Shown piece by piece: positions 8,478-16,587 of a stretch of DNA of 64,000 nt. The translations under genes were made by a program, and so were the position numbers. The stretch covers positions 4,092,001 through 4,156,000 of the forward strand of contig OY969798.1 of NCBI GenBank assembly GCA_963703165.1. Reading direction: 5' to 3'. Source of the DNA: JBQTKD01 sp963703165 (GTDB lineage: Bacteria; Actinomycetota; Actinomycetes; Sporichthyales; Sporichthyaceae). Below the pieces are notes generated by a model. It saw nothing but the letters and a program-made list of their open reading frames with translations. It was not told the DNA's origin and ran no database searches. The first letter of the stretch is position 1. The number at the start of each line of letters is the position of its first letter.

Positions 8478-8918
8478 GTGGATGTCACCGTCGAGCGGAC
8501 GATCGAACGACCGGTGGCGGTCGTGTCCTCGTATGTGTGCGACCTGCCCAACGCCGTGCACTGGATGTCGAAGGTTTCCGCAGCGCGGTGGGACGACGGA
8601 TCCGAGGCCAAGGCCGGGGCGAAGGTCGTCTTCTCGACCTTCGCGTCGAAGGACGTCGAGGACTGGGTGTGGGAGGTCGTCGACTTCGCGCAGGGGGAGA
8701 AACTGGTGATGAAGACCGCCTCCGGCCCGTTCCCGCAGCAGGTCACCTGGACCTGGGTCGCCGCCGGATCGGGAACGACGATGAGCATGCAGATCACCGG
8801 GAAGCCCTCGGCCAAGGACCGGCTGCGTTCCCCGCTGATGGGCAGGGAACTCCAGACGTCCATGACCGAGGACCTCGGTGCGCTCAAGGGCATGCTGGAG
8901 GGTCATCCGGTCGGCTGA
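8478..8918 (+). CDS. SRPBCC (START/Bet v1-like) family protein
   Basis: A 146-residue soluble protein starting at a GTG preceded by GAGGAG. It begins with the typical strand and helix VTVERTIERPVAVVSSYVCD, then LPNAVHWMSKV (the N/W-x-W segment of SRPBCC proteins) and alternating beta strands, ending in a long C-terminal helix. The fold forms a deep cavity that binds lipids or other hydrophobic ligands; many actinobacterial members are uncharacterised. A second SRPBCC gene lies at 61351-61785 but is only distantly similar. A specific ligand cannot be given. Confidence 0.75.
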   Translation: MDVTVERTIERPVAVVSSYVCDLPNAVHWMSKVSAARWDDGSEAKAGAKVVFSTFASKDVEDWVWEVVDFAQGEKLVMKTASGPFPQQVTWTWVAAGSGTTMSMQITGKPSAKDRLRSPLMGRELQTSMTEDLGALKGMLEGHPVG

Positions 8919-8942
8919 GCGGCGCCTCGCCCTGGCTGCGGT

Positions 8943-9035
8943 CTTCTGCGCTCAGTACTGACCGCAGAAGGAAAATCGTGCCCGGAATGTCCGAGTTTGT
9001 ACGGGTGCCGGGGGATGCTCCGGTCAGTACTGAGC
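8943..9035. repeat. 28-bp near-perfect palindrome plus a second inverted copy of its core
   Basis: CTTCTGCG (8943-8950) faces CGCAGAAG (8963-8970) around TCAGTACTGA, itself a perfect 10-bp palindrome, so 8943-8970 is a 28-bp palindrome with one mismatched pair. The 15-mer GCTCAGTACTGACCG (8950-8964) recurs in inverted orientation at 9021-9035. The pair fills the gap between two converging genes (8918 and 9070). A bidirectional terminator is the simplest reading; a protein-binding site is possible. Confidence 0.6.
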
Positions 9036-9069
9036 GTCGTAAGTCGGTTGCGCCAATTCTGATGGCAAG

Positions 9070-10254
9070 TCAGAAATAGTCGAGCAGGGCAGGCGTCGGC
9101 CCTGCGCCGGCGGCGAGCAGCAGAGCGTCGGCGTCGCCGTCGCCTCCGCTCAATCGACCGAGGCGGCGCAGGCCCGTCGGGCTCGCCGTGCCGGCGTAGA
9201 GAACTGCCAGCGCCCCGGGATCCAGGCGCACCGTGCCCGCGCCGCCGGGCTCCAGCACGCCTGACCCCGCGTCCAGCGTCAGCCGGTGCGGGCCGGCGTT
9301 CCACGGGCAGAGGCTGTCGTCGAGGTGCAGATCGACGCTGCCGGACACGGCTCGCGGCCAGCCGCGGGCGGCCACGGCTGCGGGGGCGTCGACGAGGCGC
9401 AGCATCCAGGACTGTGCACTGTGCACGGTCGCGCCCGCCATGGACGACGCGAGCCACAGCGGGTCGTCCGGGCGCAGCCGCAGGTGCAGTGTCGGGGTGA
9501 CGCTGCGCCAGCCGCGCAGCACGTCGAGCAGGGCGGCCATGGCCTGCGGGCTCTCGGCGAACAGGTCGTACACCGAGAGGATCGAGGACGCGTCGTACCC
9601 GGTGCCGCGGTCCCAGCTGAAGTACCCGGTCACCGCGCCGTCCTGTTCGGCGAGGGTGTAGCCGTCGTGGGCGGCCAACAGGGCCGACGGGTCGAGGTCG
9701 AACAGCGGTCCGGTGCGGCTCAGCATCCCGTTGCCGCTGGCGGCGGCGTTCGAGTAGAGATCGAGGATGGCGGGCACGTCGGATTCCTCGGCCGGGCGAA
9801 CCGTGACGTCGGGGGCGGGCGGACCGGCGAGGGAGACGGTCGGCAACGCCGTCCAACTGAGACTCCCGACCAATTCCCACCCCATGCGGCGATACGGGCG
9901 CACAGTCGTCGGGAACAGGGCGGAGATCACGGCTCCGTCGGTCCGGGCCTGCTCCAGCACAGCGCCGAGCACACCGGCGATGAGCTTGCGCCCGCGGTGT
10001 TCCGGCGCGATCGCGACGCCCGCGATGCCGACGCCCGGCACCACCCGCCCGCCCCACCAGTAGGAGTGCTCGAGCCCGACGGCCTTCCCGACGAGGCGGT
10101 CGTCGGCGAAGACTCCGAACGAGCGGATGCCCGCGCGAGGGAAGACCCGACCGGGCGGCGGCTCGGGCGGGCCACCGAAGGCCAGCCGACCGAGCTGGTA
10201 GGCGGGGTCGGAATCGGCCTCGACCAGTTCGCGGATCGTCGTCACTCCGCCCAT
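9070..10254 (-). CDS. Eis-like GNAT N-acetyltransferase
   Basis: About 394 residues from ATG 10254 (GTG 10245 is the alternative). The N-terminal GNAT domain shows VPGVGIAGVAIAPEHRGRKLIAGVL, where the VAIAPEHRGRKLI segment is the acetyl-CoA binding beta-bulge and motif A. A second degenerate GNAT region and a C-terminal SCP2-like domain follow, and the chain ends in LLDYF; the C-terminal carboxylate on Phe is a hallmark of Eis proteins, which use it as a catalytic base. Eis of Mycobacterium tuberculosis acetylates multiple amines of aminoglycosides and some proteins. The length and three-part layout fit this family; the natural substrate here is unknown. Confidence 0.8.
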   Translation of the reverse strand: MGGVTTIRELVEADSDPAYQLGRLAFGGPPEPPPGRVFPRAGIRSFGVFADDRLVGKAVGLEHSYWWGGRVVPGVGIAGVAIAPEHRGRKLIAGVLGAVLEQARTDGAVISALFPTTVRPYRRMGWELVGSLSWTALPTVSLAGPPAPDVTVRPAEESDVPAILDLYSNAAASGNGMLSRTGPLFDLDPSALLAAHDGYTLAEQDGAVTGYFSWDRGTGYDASSILSVYDLFAESPQAMAALLDVLRGWRSVTPTLHLRLRPDDPLWLASSMAGATVHSAQSWMLRLVDAPAAVAARGWPRAVSGSVDLHLDDSLCPWNAGPHRLTLDAGSGVLEPGGAGTVRLDPGALAVLYAGTASPTGLRRLGRLSGGDGDADALLLAAGAGPTPALLDYF

Positions 10255-10273
10255 CCTGCCGTCCGGCGGGAGG

Positions 10274-10723
10274 TCAGACGATCTGGAGCTCCCGCAGCTC
10301 GGCCAACGTGCGCGACGTGGCCACGTGATGCCACGTGGTCCAGGCATCGGTGTCGTGGCCGACCACGGCGTGCAGCGCGCTGCTCGGCGAGGCGTGCTCG
10401 GTGCCGTCGTCGGACAGGCGCAACCGGCCGTCCTCCAGCACGACGGCCCGCAGCCTGCGACCGTGCTGGTCGTTGATGAGGACGTCGCCCGGCTCGATGA
10501 AGCCGGCGGTCATGAGCTCGTGCACTGTCTCGCCCGGGTCGCGGACGGCGCGACGACGCTGGCGCGGGACGCGCTCGTCGCCGACACCGTGCTCGGCCGG
10601 TGCATCTGACCCGACGGGCAGCAGCAGACGACGCAGGACGTCGTTCTCGGACTCGCCGAGCGGTTGGGCGTTCGTGCGCAGAAGTGCCAGAACGTCCTCG
10701 TCGACCTCGATGCTGCGCGACAT
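10274..10723 (-). CDS. RAMA-domain protein with SeqA/RHH-like N-terminus
   Basis: A 149-residue protein from ATG 10723, with GGGAG upstream. Residues 1-35 (IEVDEDVLALL, then SENDVLRRLL) resemble the short ribbon-helix-helix oligomerisation segment seen in SeqA-type proteins. After an Arg-rich linker (VPRQRRR), residues about 75-145 match the RAMA domain: GFIEPGDVLIN, GRRLRAVVLEDGRL, HASPSSALHAVVG and AWTTWHHV. RAMA domains are found with DNA methylases and restriction systems and are thought to bind DNA or modified bases. No methylase or nuclease gene lies next to it, so it may be a free-standing DNA-binding protein. Confidence 0.75.
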   Translation of the reverse strand: MSRSIEVDEDVLALLRTNAQPLGESENDVLRRLLLPVGSDAPAEHGVGDERVPRQRRRAVRDPGETVHELMTAGFIEPGDVLINDQHGRRLRAVVLEDGRLRLSDDGTEHASPSSALHAVVGHDTDAWTTWHHVATSRTLAELRELQIV

Positions 10724-10851
10724 GTCAGCTCCCTGCCTGTCCACCCGAAACGGGGTGGATACGTGCAGCATGCGCGCGGCCGGGGGTTCTGTTGATCGGC
10801 CGCCCGGCCGGCTCGGGGTCCTCCGTTCGGTTGACTGCGCATACTGGCCGC

Positions 10852-11370
10852 GTGAGCCCGCGCCCTGTCCTTGCCATAGTCGTGTGCGGGGTCAGCGGAG
10901 CCGGGAAGTCGACGGTGGGGCGCGCCCTGGCGTCGCGACTCGCGTGGAGTTTCTGCGACGCGGACGATCTGCACTCGCCGGAGAACGTCGCTCGGATGCG
11001 CGACGGCGAGCCGTTGACCGATGCCGACCGGGAGCCCTGGTTGGACCGAGTGGCGGCAGAGATCAAGCATCGTTCGCCCGCGGTCGTCGCGTGCTCTGCG
11101 CTGCGGCGCGTCCATCGCGACCGGCTGCGCTCGGGCGGACTCGAACTGTGGTTCGTGCTGCTGGCCCCGCCGCCGGACGTGCTGCGCGACCGGGTGGAAT
11201 CCCGCAAGGCGCATTTCATGCCGGCGTCGCTGCTGGAAAGCCAGTTGGCCGTCCTCGAGCCCTTGGGTGAAGCGGAACGGGGCATCGTGGTGGACCGCGT
11301 GGACGACGTCGAGTCCATCGTCACCGAGATCGTGGCCGAGGCGCGTCGGGCCCGCCGCGGAGGGACTTGA
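10852..11370 (+). CDS. gntK: Gluconokinase
   Basis: A 172-residue kinase. It has a P-loop GVSGAGKST at residues 13-21, then the gluconokinase-specific FCDADDLHSPENVARM with GEPLTDADREPWL, ACSALRRVHRDRLR and a VESRKAHFMPASLLESQ region (the substrate and lid segment). It phosphorylates D-gluconate to 6-phosphogluconate, feeding the pentose phosphate pathway. Length is normal for the short GntK type. It starts at GTG 10852; no gluconate permease or regulator is adjacent, and it is followed 48 bases later by an unrelated acyl-CoA dehydrogenase, so it may be constitutive or controlled from elsewhere. Confidence 0.9.
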   Translation: MSPRPVLAIVVCGVSGAGKSTVGRALASRLAWSFCDADDLHSPENVARMRDGEPLTDADREPWLDRVAAEIKHRSPAVVACSALRRVHRDRLRSGGLELWFVLLAPPPDVLRDRVESRKAHFMPASLLESQLAVLEPLGEAERGIVVDRVDDVESIVTEIVAEARRARRGGT

Positions 11371-11418
11371 CTGGCGGGGTGGAGACTCGTCGCAGTGCTG
11401 CCGCATCGAGGAGGTCGT

Positions 11419-12615
11419 ATGACGGACGAACTGCAGGTGGGCATCGGCGATGCCCTCGCCACCGACTACTTCTTCATCCGGGACCAGCTGAACGACGAGC
11501 AGCTCGACAACCTGGTCCGGGCGCGGAAGTTCGTCGACCAGGACGTGTTGCCGATCATCAACGACTACTGGGACCGGGCGGAGTTTCCCTTCGAGTTGCT
11601 GCCCAAGCTGGGTGCCGCCGGGTTGGTCGGCGACGGCCTCGAGGGTTACGGGATCCCGAAGATGGACCCGCTCTCGGCAGGTCTCGTCACGATGGAGCTC
11701 AGCCGCGGGGACGGCAGCATCGGGACCTTCGTCGGCGTGCAGGCAGGCCTGGCCATGCGGTCGATCGCGGCGTGCGGCTCGGAGGAGCAGAAGGAACGCT
11801 GGCTGCCCGGGATGGCGTCCTGCGAGAAGATCGGCGCCTTCGCGTTGACCGAGCCCGACCACGGCTCGGACTCGGTGTCGTTGGAGACCTCGGCCCGCCG
11901 CGACGGTGACGAGTGGGTGCTCAACGGCGAGAAGAAGTGGATCGGCAACGGGTCCATCGCCGACGTCGTCGTGATGTGGGCGCGGGACGTCGCCGACGGC
12001 AAGGTGAAGGGTTTCCTGATCGAGAAGGGGAGCGCCGGGTACGACGCGAAGGTCATCGAACGCAAGGCCTCACTACGGGCGGTGTGGCAGGCCGAGATCA
12101 CCCTCACCGACGTGCGGGTGCCCGAGTCGAACCGACTGCCCGGGGCGGAGTCGTTCAAGGACACCGCGCGGGTGCTGGCCGCGACCCGCTCCTCCTGCGC
12201 GTGGATGGCGCTGGGGCACGCGGTCGCCGGTTTCGAGGCGGCGATGATCTACGCCCAGCGCCGCAAGCAGTTCGGCAAGGAGCTCGCGAGCTTCCAGATC
12301 ATCCAACAGCGTCTGGTCCGGATGCTCGCCGACGTGACCGCGATGCAGCTCTACTGCTTGCAGATCGCGCGGCTGGCCGAGACAGGGAAGCTCACCGACA
12401 CCCTTGCCGGGCTGGCGAAGCTGCACAACACGTCCAAGGCCCGCACCGTGCTCGCCGAGGCCCGGGACCTGCTCGGTGGCAACGGGATCCTGCTCGACTT
12501 TCACGTGATGCGGCACATGACCGACATCGAGTCGGTGCACACCTTCGAGGGCACCGAGACCATGCAGACACTGATCGTCGGCCGCGACATCACCGGGATC
12601 GGGGCCTTCAGCTGA
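11419..12615 (+). CDS. Acyl-CoA dehydrogenase, glutaryl-CoA dehydrogenase-like
   Basis: A 398-residue flavoenzyme beginning at ATG 11419 with GAGGAGG upstream. Signatures in order: FALTEPDHGSDS (FAD and substrate contact), GEKKWIGNG, an RRKQFGKELASFQIIQQ helix, DLLGGNGIL, and HTFEGTETMQTLIVGRDITG near the C-terminus. The Glu in TFEGTE sits where glutaryl-CoA dehydrogenase and relatives keep the catalytic base (TYEGTHDIH), and the closing GRDITGIGAF matches that group. It oxidises an acyl-CoA to the enoyl-CoA and passes electrons to ETF; true decarboxylating activity needs checking. It lies between gluconokinase and a convergent DivIVA-like gene. Confidence 0.85.
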   Translation: MTDELQVGIGDALATDYFFIRDQLNDEQLDNLVRARKFVDQDVLPIINDYWDRAEFPFELLPKLGAAGLVGDGLEGYGIPKMDPLSAGLVTMELSRGDGSIGTFVGVQAGLAMRSIAACGSEEQKERWLPGMASCEKIGAFALTEPDHGSDSVSLETSARRDGDEWVLNGEKKWIGNGSIADVVVMWARDVADGKVKGFLIEKGSAGYDAKVIERKASLRAVWQAEITLTDVRVPESNRLPGAESFKDTARVLAATRSSCAWMALGHAVAGFEAAMIYAQRRKQFGKELASFQIIQQRLVRMLADVTAMQLYCLQIARLAETGKLTDTLAGLAKLHNTSKARTVLAEARDLLGGNGILLDFHVMRHMTDIESVHTFEGTETMQTLIVGRDITGIGAFS

Positions 12616-12616
12616 G

Positions 12617-13816
12617 CTACAGGCGCAGGATCGGCACGCCGCTCGCAGAGATCGTGACGGCGCCGTAGGCCTGCGGCACGGCGAGCTGACGGGCGGCGGG
12701 CACCACGACCTCCTCCGTCTCCGTGGCGACTGCAACTGCGACTGCCTCGGGGGCGGGCTTGGCCGGGCCGGACTTGAGTCCGGAAGCAGGAGCGGGCGTC
12801 GTCTTGCGTGTCCGCGGTGCCGGTTGTGCGGCCTCGGCGACCTTGCGGGGAGCCTTGGCTTTCGGCATCGGCGCGGTGGTCTCGGCGTCGGCCGTGGCCG
12901 GTGCGGCAGCGGTCTTCGGCGCGACGGGCTCGGCCTGGGGTGCGGCGGTCTCGGGCTTGGCGCGCGGAGCCCCGGCGGGGCGGGCGGCCATGGTCTTGCG
13001 GGCGGAGGTGACCTGAGTGCTGAGGGTGGCCATGTGCTCGGCCAGCTCGGCCATCGCCAGGTCGGACTCCTCCTCGAGGCGGCCGATCTCGTCGGCGACG
13101 GAGTTGATCAGGTCGTCGTGGATCGCCTGCGCCTGCGCCAGCGCGGTCTCGTGCATCCGGGTCGCCTGCTCGGTGACCGCGGAGGACTCCGCCCGCAGCT
13201 GCGCGGCCAGTCGTTCGGCGGCCTGCAAGTCGTAGTCGACCACGGTCTGACGCTGGGTCAGGTCGGCCTCGACAGCCTCGCGTCGGGTGTGCAAATCGGT
13301 CTCGGCGCTCAGCGCGAGAGCCTGTGCCTCCTCGTTGGCCTCAACGGTCAACGCCTCGGCCATCGGCACGGCGTTCTCGACGAAGTCGGTGGCCCGCGCC
13401 ACGAGTTCGTCGGCCTCGGCGTGTGCGGCGGCGATCATGGCGTCGGCCTCGGCCTGTGCGCGCTGCTCCTGCTCCTGTGCCCAGGTGGTGACCTCGGCGA
13501 GGTAACCGGCGGCGATCGAGGCGGCGTGGTTGCGCTGCAGTTCGGCGGTCGCGTCCTCGGCGTTGACCACCTGCCGGGCGTAGTCCCAGGCGTCGCTGAG
13601 CAGGTCGGCGGCAGCCTGGATGGACTGCTTGCGAGTCGGATCGTCGATGCGGAATTCGGCACCCCGGGCGGCCGCCAGGTGCCGCTCCAGAACCGAGATG
13701 CGCTCGTTGAGCCGCTCCAGCTGCGCCTGCTCGGTCCGGATGACGGCGTCCACCGCGGAGCGGTCGTACCCGCGGACCGCGGTCTGGAAGCGAGCAGGAG
13801 CGTCGATCACGGCCAC
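12617..13816 (-). CDS. DivIVA-like coiled-coil protein with Ala-Pro-Lys C-terminus
   Basis: A 399-residue protein; I chose GTG 13816 because CGGAG lies six bases upstream. The N-terminus (FQTAVRGYDRSAVDAVI) is the membrane-binding DivIVA-type segment, followed by two long coiled coils (about residues 28-60 and 85-280) rich in Ala, Glu and Gln. The last 120 residues are disordered, rich in Ala, Pro, Lys and Thr, and end in a short hydrophobic strand. Such proteins mark curved membranes and scaffold pole growth or septation in actinobacteria (Wag31/FilP group). Lack of a canonical RGYdxxeVD pair at two sites and no cell-wall neighbours argue that it is an accessory, not the main DivIVA. Confidence 0.75.
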   Translation of the reverse strand: MAVIDAPARFQTAVRGYDRSAVDAVIRTEQAQLERLNERISVLERHLAAARGAEFRIDDPTRKQSIQAAADLLSDAWDYARQVVNAEDATAELQRNHAASIAAGYLAEVTTWAQEQEQRAQAEADAMIAAAHAEADELVARATDFVENAVPMAEALTVEANEEAQALALSAETDLHTRREAVEADLTQRQTVVDYDLQAAERLAAQLRAESSAVTEQATRMHETALAQAQAIHDDLINSVADEIGRLEEESDLAMAELAEHMATLSTQVTSARKTMAARPAGAPRAKPETAAPQAEPVAPKTAAAPATADAETTAPMPKAKAPRKVAEAAQPAPRTRKTTPAPASGLKSGPAKPAPEAVAVAVATETEEVVVPAARQLAVPQAYGAVTISASGVPILRL

Positions 13817-14238
13817 GGCGGACTCCGTTACGTCACGCGTCGAGCGAGAGATCCGGCGACGGGGTGCCGACGCGATACCCCCGCCATGATCATCCTGTGC
13901 CCTCGGGGGCGACTGTGTCAGGAGGGAATGACGGGATTTGATCACTCTTGTGGTGCTTGATTGCCTGGTGTCCACCTGGCTGGGCGTCCTTTAGGCTCGT
14001 AACGCACCCCGGACCTCGGTGCGGCGTCCAAGCAGCCTGACGCCGGTGGGGTGCAGTCCGAGGTCTCAAACAGCGGTACCGACGCTGCACCCCATTTCCG
14101 GCGGATCCCCCCGGAACTCCGCCGCGTCCCGATCCTTTCGCGGCCACACCGGGAGATTTGCACGCGCCGCCGCAGGAGGGTGACACCTCCTGGGTTTCAA
14201 GCCTGTTAGCCCGAGTGGGTGATCCCCATACTTCGCGG
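13817..14238. other. Divergent intergenic region with several inverted repeats
   Basis: This 422-bp gap separates the leftward coiled-coil gene from the rightward secreted protein gene and holds no convincing gene. It contains GGGGTGCAG (14048-14056) facing CTGCACCCC (14085-14093), with CAGCG/CGCTG nested inside; a third related copy GCACCCC at 14004 followed by GGACCTCGG, whose complement CCGAGGTC is at 14058; GGCGGA (14100-14105) facing TCCGCC (14118-14123); and AGGAGG facing CCTCCT near 14172-14190. It reads like a structured 5' leader for the secreted protein gene. I could not match it to a known riboswitch class. Confidence 0.4.
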
Positions 14239-15234
14239 GTGCCCCGCAGAACCTTGATCGCTGCCGCGCTGATGGCGGTGTCGTTGGCGACCGTCCTCCC
14301 GCTCGCACCCGCCAACCCGGCCGGGGCGATGACGGCGGCCCAGGCGGGTCCGCTCTGTGACCGGTCGCAGGTGTCAGGGGAGACGCCGCCCTACGAGGGG
14401 CGTTCGGTGTCCCGGCTCTACGACCGGGTGTTCACGCGCGGCCCCGCGGTCCCGCACCTGCGCAAGCATGTTCCACAGGGCCTCACCACCTGGGCGGACT
14501 GGGACGGCGCGGGGCACACGCTCCTGCTTCTGGGCATGTACCGACGGGCGGCGAACTCCTACCTCGTGGGCCTCGATCCGGTCGACGGCCGACACGTCGG
14601 GTCCGTGGAGATCGAGGAGTCACATCTCGGCGGCATCGGCGTGATCGGCAACTGGTTGATCGCCCAGGACACCGCGGAACCGGGCGGCACCCCGACCGTG
14701 CGGCGCTACGCCCTGGACCGGCTGCGCACGGCGATGCTGCAGGCGGCGCAGGGCGAGGTTCCGCCGTATCTGGACTACGACGGCGACCCGCAGGAGATCG
14801 CCGGCTCCAGCTTTATGGACGTGGCCGAGAATTCGCTGTGGGTCGGTCGCTACACGAAGCGGTACCGGGGCGGTCGCATGTACCGCTACACGGTCGACGC
14901 GGACGGCCTGCTTGTCCAAGCGGCCGGGCCGTGGAAGGTCCCGCCCCGCACCCAGGGCGTCCTGGTGACGCCCACTCACTTCCTGTTCGCCAGTTCCGAC
15001 GGCAACCGGTACGGCCAACTGCGTGCCTACCGCAGGGGGGCCGCCGGTGAGCGCCTCACCCTCGGGGGCTGCCTATGGACGCCGAGTCTTCCGCAGAACC
15101 TGACGGACCACGGGAATCATGTGTTCGTCGCCTACGAGAGCGGAGCCAGACGCTTCCACCGACCGAACAATCGGATCCGTTCCTTGCACACGGCGGACCT
15201 GGCAACCCTGCTGAGGTCCGTCGACCCGCAGTAA
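14239..15234 (+). CDS. Secreted protein, beta-propeller-like
   Basis: Taken from GTG 14239, about 331 residues; the frame is open upstream to a TTG at 14158 and a GTG at 14218, and the true start is uncertain. VPRRTLIAAALMAVS followed by an Ala/Pro-rich stretch is a Sec signal peptide with a likely AMTA-type cleavage near residue 35. The mature part has repeated strand patterns (HTLLLLGMYRR, SYLVGLDPVDGRHVGSVEI, NSLWVGRYTKRY, HVFVAYESGARR) with YLVGLD-like blades, as in propeller or LVIVD-type proteins. There is no catalytic motif I can name. It is probably an extracellular binding protein. A long structured leader precedes it. Confidence 0.65.
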   Translation: MPRRTLIAAALMAVSLATVLPLAPANPAGAMTAAQAGPLCDRSQVSGETPPYEGRSVSRLYDRVFTRGPAVPHLRKHVPQGLTTWADWDGAGHTLLLLGMYRRAANSYLVGLDPVDGRHVGSVEIEESHLGGIGVIGNWLIAQDTAEPGGTPTVRRYALDRLRTAMLQAAQGEVPPYLDYDGDPQEIAGSSFMDVAENSLWVGRYTKRYRGGRMYRYTVDADGLLVQAAGPWKVPPRTQGVLVTPTHFLFASSDGNRYGQLRAYRRGAAGERLTLGGCLWTPSLPQNLTDHGNHVFVAYESGARRFHRPNNRIRSLHTADLATLLRSVDPQ

Positions 15235-15305
15235 GCCAATCGGCGGATCCGAACTGTGCTGAGCGGACAATGCGCGGCGCCGGGGGTGTCGGTCAGGATG
15301 GCGGG

Positions 15306-15854
15306 ATGACGACCGATGAGCGCGCCCGCCTGAGTTTCGCCGAGGTGAAGGCCACGGGTGACCTGGCCACGTCCCTCGCCTACTTCGACAGCCTCCCAGC
15401 GGTGGCGGTGCAGGACATGCTCGGCGCCTGGAAGGGCTCAGGGTTCGATACCGGCCACCCGCTGGACGGGATGCTCGAGAACTTCCGCTGGCACGGCAAG
15501 CGCTTCGAGAGCCCGCAGGCCGGGCGCCCGTTGGTCGTCGACACCAAGCGCGGGCTCGGCATGTTGCACCCCGGGCGCTTGCCCATGGGGCTGATCGCTC
15601 GTTTCCCGAAGCTCGTGCACCTGAAGGTGACCGGAACGGTGTTCGCGATCGTGCAGCCGTTGTTCCTGACGAAGAAGTCGAAGTCCAAGCTGATGATGAC
15701 CGAGTACCGCGGGGTCGTGACGGCCACGATGTGTTACGACGACCTGCCCATCCACGACATGTTCCGTCGGGTGGACGAGCAGACCCTGCTGGGGATCAGT
15801 CACCTGCCGGGATTCGAGCCGCCGCTGCTGTTCGTGCTGACCCAGGAGTCCTGA
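15306..15854 (+). CDS. GXWXG plus DUF4334 domain protein
   Basis: A 182-residue cytosolic protein from ATG 15306. The N-terminal part carries MLGAWKGSGFDTGHPLDGML, the G-x-W-x-G signature that names the GXWXG domain, followed by NFRWHGKRFES. The second half (MMTEYRGVVTATMCYDDLPI, DHFRRVDE-like MFRRVDEQTLLG) corresponds to DUF4334. The two domains commonly occur together in actinobacteria, probably as a lipocalin-like ligand binder of unknown role. The ending FEPPLLFVLTQES is usual for the family. Genomic context gives no clue to the ligand. Confidence 0.8.
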   Translation: MTTDERARLSFAEVKATGDLATSLAYFDSLPAVAVQDMLGAWKGSGFDTGHPLDGMLENFRWHGKRFESPQAGRPLVVDTKRGLGMLHPGRLPMGLIARFPKLVHLKVTGTVFAIVQPLFLTKKSKSKLMMTEYRGVVTATMCYDDLPIHDMFRRVDEQTLLGISHLPGFEPPLLFVLTQES

Positions 15855-15996
15855 GGTCGCTGCGGCGGTGAGCGCCCCGGGTGTCGGGCCGCGGCACACG
15901 CGGGTCACCGATCGTGGCTTCCAGGTGGCGTTCCTGGCGGACCGCAGCCAGGACCAGCAGGCCCATGGTGAGGAGCATGGCGAAGACGAGTAGCAC
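15796..15996 (-). CDS. Possible small single-pass membrane protein
   Basis: A 66-residue frame starting at GTG 15996 with GAAGGA nine bases upstream. Residues 1-18 are strongly hydrophobic (VLLVFAMLLTMGLLVLAAV) and are followed by a charged Arg-rich tail, the layout of a small membrane-anchored protein. It overlaps the 3' end of the GXWXG gene on the other strand by 59 bases, which weakens the case. No family is recognised; it could be a chance frame. Confidence 0.4.
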   Translation of the reverse strand: MLLVFAMLLTMGLLVLAAVRQERHLEATIGDPRVPRPDTRGAHRRSDLRTPGSARTAAAARIPAGD

Positions 15997-16233
15997 GTTG
16001 AGCGGTCCTTCCGGTGGTGCGTATGTGGACTACGAACAAGACGCCGCAAGCCGTTGAAACGTTCGCCTGCTCCTGCCCAACGCTCCAAGATCCATCCCTG
16101 GGAACCGCCGTCGGAGTGATCACTCGCGGCGCGTCGGACCAAGGTTGCGACGCATGGTGCCGATGGGGCGTCGAGCGGGCCGAGGCGCCGCCGATTTCTC
16201 GACGACGCCTCCGCGAGGTGCTGGGGTGGCTTG

Positions 16234-16587
16234 CTACCGCAGGCCCAACTTCGAGGAGCACGCCGGCCAGGCGCCCCAGCCCTGGCCGTCGAGCACCTTC
16301 TCGGCGATGCGGATCTGCTCCACCTTGTCGGCCTTGTGGGCGCGCCCGGCGAACTTCTCACCGCCGAAGGCGTCCCACGTGCCGTCGGAGAACTGCAGCC
16401 CGCCGTAGAAGCCGTTTCCGGTGTTCGCGCGCCAGTTGCCGCCGCTCTCGCATTCGGCGAGGCGCTCCCAGGTGGACCTCGACGCGGCGGAGGCAGAGCT
16501 GTCGAGGGCGACGGCGCTGAACGGCAGCGCAAGAGTTGCCGCGAGCACTGCTCCACGGACAAGACGGTTGCATGTGTTGAACGACAA
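16234..16587 (-). CDS. Secreted resuscitation-promoting-factor (Rpf) domain protein
   Basis: About 117 residues from a TTG at 16587, chosen because GGAGAGG lies eight bases upstream; a GTG at 16608 is the alternative. An N-terminal signal peptide (hydrophobic stretch with ALPFSAVA) is followed directly by a complete Rpf transglycosylase-like domain: TWERLAECESGGNWRANTG, GFYGGLQFSDGTWDAFGG and a final WPACSSKLGLR. The Glu in ECESGG is the catalytic residue that cleaves peptidoglycan glycan strands, and the two Cys form the domain disulfide. There is no LysM or other wall-binding domain, so this is a minimal, diffusible Rpf. It promotes exit from dormancy and wall remodelling. A long leader precedes it. 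Confidence 0.85.
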   Translation of the reverse strand: MSFNTCNRLVRGAVLAATLALPFSAVALDSSASAASRSTWERLAECESGGNWRANTGNGFYGGLQFSDGTWDAFGGEKFAGRAHKADKVEQIRIAEKVLDGQGWGAWPACSSKLGLR

